From NCBI RefSeq assembly GCF_039538145.1, contig NZ_BAABBV010000001.1, positions 434,001 to 498,000 on the forward strand: a stretch of 64,000 nt of DNA, given 5' to 3'. Both the position numbers and the translations under genes were made by a program. Under the pieces are notes generated by a model, which did no database searches, was not told the DNA's origin, and saw only the letters and a list, made by a program, of their open reading frames with translations. This document shows, piece by piece, positions 58,695-64,000 of this stretch. The DNA comes from Gryllotalpicola daejeonensis (GTDB lineage Bacteria; Actinomycetota; Actinomycetes; Actinomycetales; Microbacteriaceae). Position 1 is the first letter of the stretch. Each line of letters starts with the position of its first letter.

Positions 58695-59662
58695 GCGGCG
58701 ATCTCCTCGGTGGTGTCGGTGTTCTGGGCGGGCTGGTCTGCGTCGCGGGGCGACGTGAGCGAGGTGAACAGCGCCTCGAGAGGCGGCACATCGGGCTCGA
58801 GCCGGCGGATCGCGATGCCCTCCTGAGCGAGGGCGAGAACGAAGCCGTCGCGTTCGCCCTCGTCGCCCTGCACCGTGATCGTGTGCGTCGCGGCCCGCCG
58901 CGGCGTCTCGACGGCGACCTCGAGTCGACGCGCGATCGCGGATGCCTGGTCGTCGTCGCTCGTCCACACGCGATAGCTCGGTGCCGGGGCGGCGGCGAGC
59001 AGCTCGGCCTGGTCGCCCTCCCACACCCTGCTGCCCTCGTGGATGATCGTCACCCGGTCACAGATCTCGGCGATCTCGCTCATGTTGTGGCTGCTGAGCA
59101 GCACCGCCACACCCCGGCTCGACAGCGCGCCGATAAGGGTGCGCACGGTGCGCGCATTGGCCGGGTCGAGCCCGATGGTCGGCTCATCGAGTACGACGAG
59201 CTCGGCCGGACGCAGCAACGCCGCCGCGAGGCCGAGTCGCTGACGCATCCCTGTCGAGAAGTTGCCGACCTTCTCGCGCCCGCGGCTGTCGAGGTCGACC
59301 AGCTCGAGCGCCTCTTCCGGCGAGCGCGTGTCGGCCCGGCCGTCGAGGCGCGCGAGCAGCTCGAGATTGCGGCGACCCGAGAGGTACGGGTAGAAGCGCG
59401 GCTCCTCGACGAACCCCGCGACCCGCGCCCGTGCGTCGACATCGCCGGGGGTCGCCGACCTCCCGAAGAGCTCGATGGCGCCGGCATCCGGGCTCAACAA
59501 GCCGAGAATCATCCGCATCAAGGTGGTCTTGCCCGCGCCGTTGCGGCCGAGCAGGCCGTGCACAGAGCCGGGTGCAATCGCGAGATCGAGGGCGTTTACC
59601 GCGATCAGCTCGCCGAAGCGCTTGGTCAGAGCGCGCGTCTCGAGTGCGAGGTCTTCGGGCAC
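58691..59662 (-). CDS. ABC transporter ATP-binding protein
   Basis: A 323-residue ATPase with Walker A GRNGAGKTTLMRMILG (about residues 38-46), Q-loop-type VAGFVEEPRFYPYLSG, signature NFSTGMRQRLGLAAALL, Walker B LVVLDEPTIGLDP and the switch His in LLSSHNMSEI. A C-terminal extension of about 90 residues resembles those of bacitracin/lantibiotic-type exporters. Couples to the downstream permease. The GTG has GGAAAGGA upstream. Divergent from the secreted phosphoesterase gene. Confidence 0.93.
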   Translation of the reverse strand: MPEDLALETRALTKRFGELIAVNALDLAIAPGSVHGLLGRNGAGKTTLMRMILGLLSPDAGAIELFGRSATPGDVDARARVAGFVEEPRFYPYLSGRRNLELLARLDGRADTRSPEEALELVDLDSRGREKVGNFSTGMRQRLGLAAALLRPAELVVLDEPTIGLDPANARTVRTLIGALSSRGVAVLLSSHNMSEIAEICDRVTIIHEGSRVWEGDQAELLAAAPAPSYRVWTSDDDQASAIARRLEVAVETPRRAATHTITVQGDEGERDGFVLALAQEGIAIRRLEPDVPPLEALFTSLTSPRDADQPAQNTDTTEEIAA

Positions 59663-59761
59663 GTCGCAGTGTCCTTTCCGTTGCCGGGAGCAGGGCGCCT
59701 AGGGGTGACACCCGTTCAGGGGTGTTTGTAGACCCCGGAGGTGGACTCGGGGTAACGGAGT

Positions 59762-59780
59762 GGTTCACCGTTTGTTCGAT
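59762..59780 (+). promoter_or_regulatory. Candidate Pho-box-like element upstream of the secreted phosphoesterase
   Basis: GGTTCACCGTTTGTTCGAT, about 78 nt before the ATG. It fits two 11-nt direct repeats starting GTTCACC and GTTCGAT, and shares TCACCGTYTGTT with the nuclease promoter at 20986. Confidence 0.45.
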
Positions 59781-59857
59781 TGACCCGCAAATCCCTCGAG
59801 GCCAGTGTCGAGATGTCCCCTGTTTATGGGGCACGCACCCTTATGAAAGGCAACTTC

Positions 59858-62689
59858 ATGAGTCAATCCCCCCAGCGCGTTGCAGGCGCGCTGAGCCGGA
59901 TCACGAAGCGAGTAGGCGGCCGAACCCCGCTTGTCGCCGTCGTGGCCGGCTGTGCTCTGGCCCTCGTCGGCGGCGGCGTCGCCACCGCCTCAACCATCGC
60001 GTCCAACACCCATCAGGTCGGCGGCGTCTACCCCGACGGCCAGCAGGTTTCCGACAACCAGGTGATCAAGCCGATCGGGCAGCGCCTCGAGACCCAGTTC
60101 GGCAAGTTCATGGGCTCGGTGGTGAGCCCCGACGGCCGCTACCTCGCCGCGACCAGCACCGACAAGTCGGTCGTGCTGCAGATCTTCGACCTCAAGAGCT
60201 ACAAGCTGATCTGGACCGTCGGCACCGCCTCGACCGTGAACCAGAAGTTCTCGGACGGCACGGTCGGCCAGGAGGGCCCGACCTACTCTCCCGACGGCAA
60301 GTTCCTCTACCTGCCTGAGGCGACCGGTCTGAGCAAGTTCCCCGTCAATGCCGACGGCACGCTGGGCGCGCCCACGAAGATCGCCGTCGCCAACTCGTCG
60401 AGCGGCGCAGAAGCGCTCACCGCGCAGTCGGTCTTCTCTCCGGACGGCAAGACGCTGTACTCGGCAGTCAACGGTCAGAACACCGTCGTCGCGATCGACC
60501 CGAACACGGGCGCGATCGAGAACACTTGGAAGGTCGGCATCGCTCCCCGCGAGCTGAAGTTCGTCGGCAGCAAGCTCTACGTGAGCAACGAGGGCGGCCG
60601 TTTCGCGAATCCGGGCGAGACGACCCTCGGGTCGTACGGCACGCAGGTCCCGGCGAATCCCTACTTGGGCACGTCGACGACCGGCACGGTCAGCGTGATC
60701 AACACGGCGGATGCTTCAGCTGCGGTCTCGAGCATCAATGTGCAGCTCCACCCGACCGCGCTCTACCTGGACGGCACCACCCTGTACGTGGCCAACACGA
60801 ACAGCGACACCGTCTCGGTCATCGACACCCGCATCAACAAGGTCGTCCAGACGATCGCGACGCAGCCGTGGTCCGGGTCCAAGACGGGCTACGAGCCGAC
60901 GGCCATCGCGCTGCAGGGCAACCACCTGCTGGTCACGCTCGGTCGCGCGAACGCCGTCGCCGTCTACACCGTGAACCGCCACGAGCCCAAGGACCCGGCC
61001 GGCTACATCGGCCTGCTGCCGACGGACTACTTCCCCGAGAACATCGCCGCCGTCAACGGCCAGATCGTCGTCACCAACACGCGCGGTGTCGACGCACGCG
61101 GGCCCGAGCTGAGCTTCGACAAGGGCCAGGGCACGACGGTCGCGACCGGCCACGGCACGCACGCCACGACAGCGACGCTCACCAGGTTCACGCTGCCGAG
61201 CGACCGCACGATCGTGAAGGACACCGCCACGGTGTTCGCGCAGAACGGCTGGAAGCAGAACACAGCGCAGGTCGCCACCGGCAGGAAGGCGGCTCCCGTC
61301 GCGATCCCCGCCAAGCTCGGCGACCCCTCGACGATCAAGCACGTGTTCCTGCTTGTCAAAGAGAACCGCACCTACGATCAGGTGTACGGCGACATGACGC
61401 AGGGCAACGGCGACGCCTCACTCGCGCAGTTCGGTGCCAAGGTCACCCCGAACCAGCACGCGCTGGCCTCGCAGTTCGGCCTCTACGACAACACGTACGA
61501 CATCGGCACGAACTCGGCAGAGGGCCACAACTGGCTGATGCAGGGTGACGATCCCGCCTACACCGAGACGAGTGCCGGCGAATACACGCGCTCGTACGAC
61601 ACCGAGGAAGACGTCTTGGGGCACCAGAGCACCGGCTTCCTCTGGACCGACGTCGAGAGCGCGGGCAAGACCGCGAAGAACTACGGCGAGTTCGAATATG
61701 GCGAGGGCAAGCCGGCCTCCGCGACCTGGCAGCAGTACTACTGCGCGGCCAAGAGCGTCTCGGCCGGCGGCGACCCGAACCAGCTGTTCGACCCGTCGAT
61801 CAAGCTCAACGCAAGCTCGGCCATCCCGTCGCTCAACGCGATCACCGACCCGAACGCGGCGCCGTTCGACACCTCTATTCCCGACATCTACCGGGTGCAG
61901 ACCTGGAAGCAGGATTTCGAGAAGAATGGGCCGGCCAATCTCAACATGATGTGGCTGTCGAGCGACCACACCGGCGGCACCGCTGACCCCGAGGCCCAGG
62001 TGGCCGACGGCGATCTCGCGGTGGGCCAGATCGTCGACACGATCTCGCACAGCAAGTACTGGAAGGACTCCGCGATCTTCGTGGTCGAGGACGACAGCCA
62101 GGATGGAGCCGACCACGTCGACGGCCACCGTGCCCCGGTGCAGGTGATCAGCCCCTACTCGGTGCACGGCAAGACCGTCAGCACCTACTACTCGCAGATC
62201 AACATGGTGCGCACGATCGAGCAGATCCTCGGCGCGCAGCCGCTGAACCAGAAGCTCGCTGCCGCGACGCCGATGACCGACGCGTTCACCAACAAGCCGA
62301 ACTTCGCCCCGTTCAACGCAGTGCCGAACCAGGTGCCGTTGACCGAAGGCGTCGTGACGCCGCCGAGCTGCGGTCTCGACACGCTGGGCCAGACCGGCGC
62401 CGCGGCGGCCGCGGTGAACGCCAAGGCTGCTCAGGCGGCATCGGTTCCCGCGGCCGAGAAGTCGGTCGCGCAGAAGTGGGAGAAGTGGTCGCAGGGCCAG
62501 CACCTGACCGGTCAGGGCGCGCAGAACGCGATCCCCGACTTCGCGGACCCGGCTCTCATGAACCGCTGGACGTGGTACCAGACGCACAACTGGGCGACGC
62601 CGTACCCGGGCGACAAGGCGATCTACGCGCCCGACAGCGTGCCCGGTGTTCCGGCCGGCTCGATCAACCACGCCGATGACCTTGGTTAG
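59858..62689 (+). CDS. Exported YVTN beta-propeller / phosphoesterase fusion protein
   Basis: A 943-residue protein with a signal or anchor segment (about residues 26-50, TPLVAVVAGCALALVGGG), an N-terminal YVTN/YncE-type beta-propeller (about 60-470) with repeats such as VSPDGRYLAATSTDKSV, FSPDGKTLYSAVNGQNTV, LDGTTLYVANTNSDTVSVID, and a C-terminal alkaline-phosphatase-like phosphoesterase domain (about 490-860): VFLLVKENRTYDQVYGD, EGHNWLMQGDDP, WLSSDHTGGT and VVEDDSQDGADHVDGHRAPV. The metal-binding Asp/His residues are there. Resembles secreted phospholipase C/acid phosphatase proteins (PF04185). GAAAGG lies 7 nt before the ATG at 59858; earlier in-frame starts precede the promoter region. 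Confidence 0.9.
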   Translation: MSQSPQRVAGALSRITKRVGGRTPLVAVVAGCALALVGGGVATASTIASNTHQVGGVYPDGQQVSDNQVIKPIGQRLETQFGKFMGSVVSPDGRYLAATSTDKSVVLQIFDLKSYKLIWTVGTASTVNQKFSDGTVGQEGPTYSPDGKFLYLPEATGLSKFPVNADGTLGAPTKIAVANSSSGAEALTAQSVFSPDGKTLYSAVNGQNTVVAIDPNTGAIENTWKVGIAPRELKFVGSKLYVSNEGGRFANPGETTLGSYGTQVPANPYLGTSTTGTVSVINTADASAAVSSINVQLHPTALYLDGTTLYVANTNSDTVSVIDTRINKVVQTIATQPWSGSKTGYEPTAIALQGNHLLVTLGRANAVAVYTVNRHEPKDPAGYIGLLPTDYFPENIAAVNGQIVVTNTRGVDARGPELSFDKGQGTTVATGHGTHATTATLTRFTLPSDRTIVKDTATVFAQNGWKQNTAQVATGRKAAPVAIPAKLGDPSTIKHVFLLVKENRTYDQVYGDMTQGNGDASLAQFGAKVTPNQHALASQFGLYDNTYDIGTNSAEGHNWLMQGDDPAYTETSAGEYTRSYDTEEDVLGHQSTGFLWTDVESAGKTAKNYGEFEYGEGKPASATWQQYYCAAKSVSAGGDPNQLFDPSIKLNASSAIPSLNAITDPNAAPFDTSIPDIYRVQTWKQDFEKNGPANLNMMWLSSDHTGGTADPEAQVADGDLAVGQIVDTISHSKYWKDSAIFVVEDDSQDGADHVDGHRAPVQVISPYSVHGKTVSTYYSQINMVRTIEQILGAQPLNQKLAAATPMTDAFTNKPNFAPFNAVPNQVPLTEGVVTPPSCGLDTLGQTGAAAAAVNAKAAQAASVPAAEKSVAQKWEKWSQGQHLTGQGAQNAIPDFADPALMNRWTWYQTHNWATPYPGDKAIYAPDSVPGVPAGSINHADDLG

Positions 62690-62704
62690 CGGCTGATCAC
62701 ACCA

Positions 62705-62738
62705 AGAGGGGCCCGGCGCAAGCCGGGCCCCTCTTTCG
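62705..62738 (+). terminator. Terminator between the phosphoesterase and parE
   Basis: Perfect 13-bp stem AGAGGGGCCCGGC / GCCGGGCCCCTCT with loop GCAA, then TTCG. It serves the plus-strand gene and sits at the convergent end of parE. Confidence 0.85.
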
Positions 62739-62742
62739 TCAG

Positions 62743-64000
62743 CTACGCGTCGATGCGGTCGCGCGACAGCGTCTCGGAGTTGTCGATGATGAACTCCTTG
62801 CGCGGGGCGACCTCGTTGCCCATGAGCATCTCGAAGACCTTGGCCGCAGCTTCTGCATCGGCGACGCGCACGCGGCGAAGCATCCGGTGCCGCCTGTCCA
62901 TCGTCGTGGACGCGAGCTGGTCGGCATCCATCTCGCCCAGGCCCTTGTAGCGCTGGATCGGGTCCTTCCAGGCGATGTTGCGCTTCTTGAGATCGGCGAG
63001 AACCGCGTTCAGCTCGGCCTGCGAATACGTGTAGATGGTCTCGGATGCCCGCGAGCCACGGCCCACCGTCTGCACGCGGTGCAGCGGCGGCACGGCGGCG
63101 AACACGCGCCCCTCTTCCACCATCGGCCGCATGTAGCGGAAGAAGAGGGTCAGCAGAAGGGTGCGGATGTGGGCGCCGTCGACGTCGGCGTCGGACATGA
63201 TGATGACCTTGCCGTAGCGCGCGGCGTCGAGGTCGAAGGTGCGGCCGGAGCCCGCGCCGATCACCTGGATGATCGCGGCGCACTCGGCGTTCGAGAGCAT
63301 GTCCGAGACCGACGCCCGCTGCACGTTGAGGATCTTGCCTCGGATCGGCAGCAGCGCCTGATACTCGCTGTCGCGCCCGCGCCGGGCCGTGCCGAGCGCC
63401 GAGTCGCCCTCGACGATGAACAGCTCGGTCTGCGCGACGTCGGTCGAGCGGCAGTCGACCAGCTTCGCGGGCAGCGTCGAGCTCTCGAGCGCGTTCTTGC
63501 GCCGCTGCGTCTCTTTGTGGGCGCGGGCCGAGATGCGCGATTTCATCTCGGCGACGAGCTTGTCGAGCAGAACGGATGCCTGCGCCTTGTCGTCCCGCTT
63601 GGAGGACGAGAACCGTTCGCCGAGGCCCTTGGCGAGCACGTTGGCGACGATGTTGCGCACCGCAGGGGTGCCCAGCACCTCTTTCGTCTGGCCTTCGAAC
63701 TGCGGCTCGGGCAGGCGAACGGTGAGCACGGCGGTGAGGCCGGCCAGCAGGTCGTCCTTCTCGAGCTTCTCGTTGGCCGCGATCTTGAGCCGGCGGGCGT
63801 TCTGCTCGAACTGCGCGCGGAAGAACTTCATCAGGCCCTGCTCGAAGCCGGTCTGGTGGCTGCCGCCCTTCGGCGTCGCGATGATGTTGACGAAGCTCTT
63901 CATCACGGTCTCGTAGCCGGTGCCCCAGCGCAGCGCGATGTCGACCTCGCAGGTGCGCTTCACCTCGGTCGGCACCATATTCCCGTTCTCGTTGAGCACG
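62743..64000 (-). CDS. parE: DNA topoisomerase IV subunit B, C-terminal part (5' end outside window)
   Basis: The visible 418 or so residues cover the transducer and TOPRIM domains of a type IIA topoisomerase B subunit: IALRWGTGYETVMKSFVNII, GGSHQTGFEQGLMKFF, VRLPEPQFEGQTKEVLG, ELFIVEGDSALGTARRGRD (TOPRIM Glu), LLPIRGKILNVQRAS, MSDADVDGAHIRTLLLTLFF (DxD), RYKGLGEMDADQL and the closing HRMLRRVRVAD. The pairing with parC nearby supports ParE rather than GyrB, although the difference is not absolute from this part. The gene continues beyond 64000. Confidence 0.94.
   Translation of the reverse strand, partial: VLNENGNMVPTEVKRTCEVDIALRWGTGYETVMKSFVNIIATPKGGSHQTGFEQGLMKFFRAQFEQNARRLKIAANEKLEKDDLLAGLTAVLTVRLPEPQFEGQTKEVLGTPAVRNIVANVLAKGLGERFSSSKRDDKAQASVLLDKLVAEMKSRISARAHKETQRRKNALESSTLPAKLVDCRSTDVAQTELFIVEGDSALGTARRGRDSEYQALLPIRGKILNVQRASVSDMLSNAECAAIIQVIGAGSGRTFDLDAARYGKVIIMSDADVDGAHIRTLLLTLFFRYMRPMVEEGRVFAAVPPLHRVQTVGRGSRASETIYTYSQAELNAVLADLKKRNIAWKDPIQRYKGLGEMDADQLASTTMDRRHRMLRRVRVADAEAAAKVFEMLMGNEVAPRKEFIIDNSETLSRDRIDA

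Noticed and set aside
61418..63283. 621-codon minus-strand frame across the phosphoesterase 3' end and parE
   Set aside because: Crosses a strong terminator and two real genes in other frames; no family features.

Overview
The window is a contiguous piece of a high-GC actinobacterial chromosome. Gene order and families (yajC-secD-secF-rel, ruvC-ruvA-ruvB, pdxS-pdxT, thrS-HIT, RNase D next to a DUF3000 gene, DUF3159/DUF3710/dut/DUF3093/DUF4193/sepH, parC and parE) and the strong G/C third-codon bias point to the family Microbacteriaceae; the genus cannot be fixed from sequence alone. I see no phage, transposon, integrase or CRISPR array, and all complete genes look intact. Genes at both edges are cut by the window (a GlxA-type AraC regulator at the left, parE at the right).

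Layout. 1-5.8 kb: end of an AraC regulator, a solitary type I GAPDH, rarA, a membrane-anchored cyclophilin, a DUF349 protein and an AbiEi-antitoxin-like orphan. 5.8-14.5 kb (minus strand): yebC, ruvC, ruvA, ruvB, yajC, secD, secF, rel. 14.5-20.9 kb: an alpha/beta hydrolase, a DUF1697 protein, pdxS-pdxT with a divergent pyridoxal kinase, and thrS-HIT. 21-26.6 kb: a secreted ExeM/NucH nuclease with chitin-binding modules, two zinc-ribbon nuclease-like genes, a small acidic protein, and four tRNA genes (Val-GAC, Cys-GCA, Gly-GCC on minus; Val-CAC on plus). 26.6-34 kb: a PdxH-like flavoprotein, an ECF41/SigJ sigma factor divergent from its SDR partner, a Tat-exported metallophosphoesterase and two tandem ammonium transporters. 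34-56 kb is a conserved block: zapE, sseA-sufE, an alpha/beta hydrolase, DUF3000-RNase D, fadA-fadB, GNAT, dxs, acnA, DUF3159-DUF3710-dut, DUF3093, DUF4193, sepH, an alkaline-phosphatase-like gene and parC. 56.3-62.7 kb, between parC and parE, holds an accessory set: a membrane-anchored hypothetical, a VOC protein, an ABC-2 exporter pair and a secreted beta-propeller phosphoesterase.

How the genes relate. Vitamin B6 metabolism is concentrated here: de novo PdxST, a salvage kinase, and a PdxH-family oxidase that lacks the usual PLP-contact motif. Three exported phosphoesterases or nucleases could serve phosphate scavenging, and two of them share an upstream motif resembling a Pho box. Regulatory sequence can be read at several loci: both divergent promoters of the sigJ/SDR pair fit the ECF41 pattern with an identical 16-nt spacer; a GlnR-type site precedes the distal amt gene; a LexA-type box and a leaderless promoter precede ruvA; a 20-bp palindrome precedes acnA. 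Several genes look leaderless (a TANNNT -10 box 6-7 nt before the start codon). At sequence-composition scale, the heptamer GGATGCC/GGCATCC recurs about 60 times by eye, several-fold above a naive expectation.
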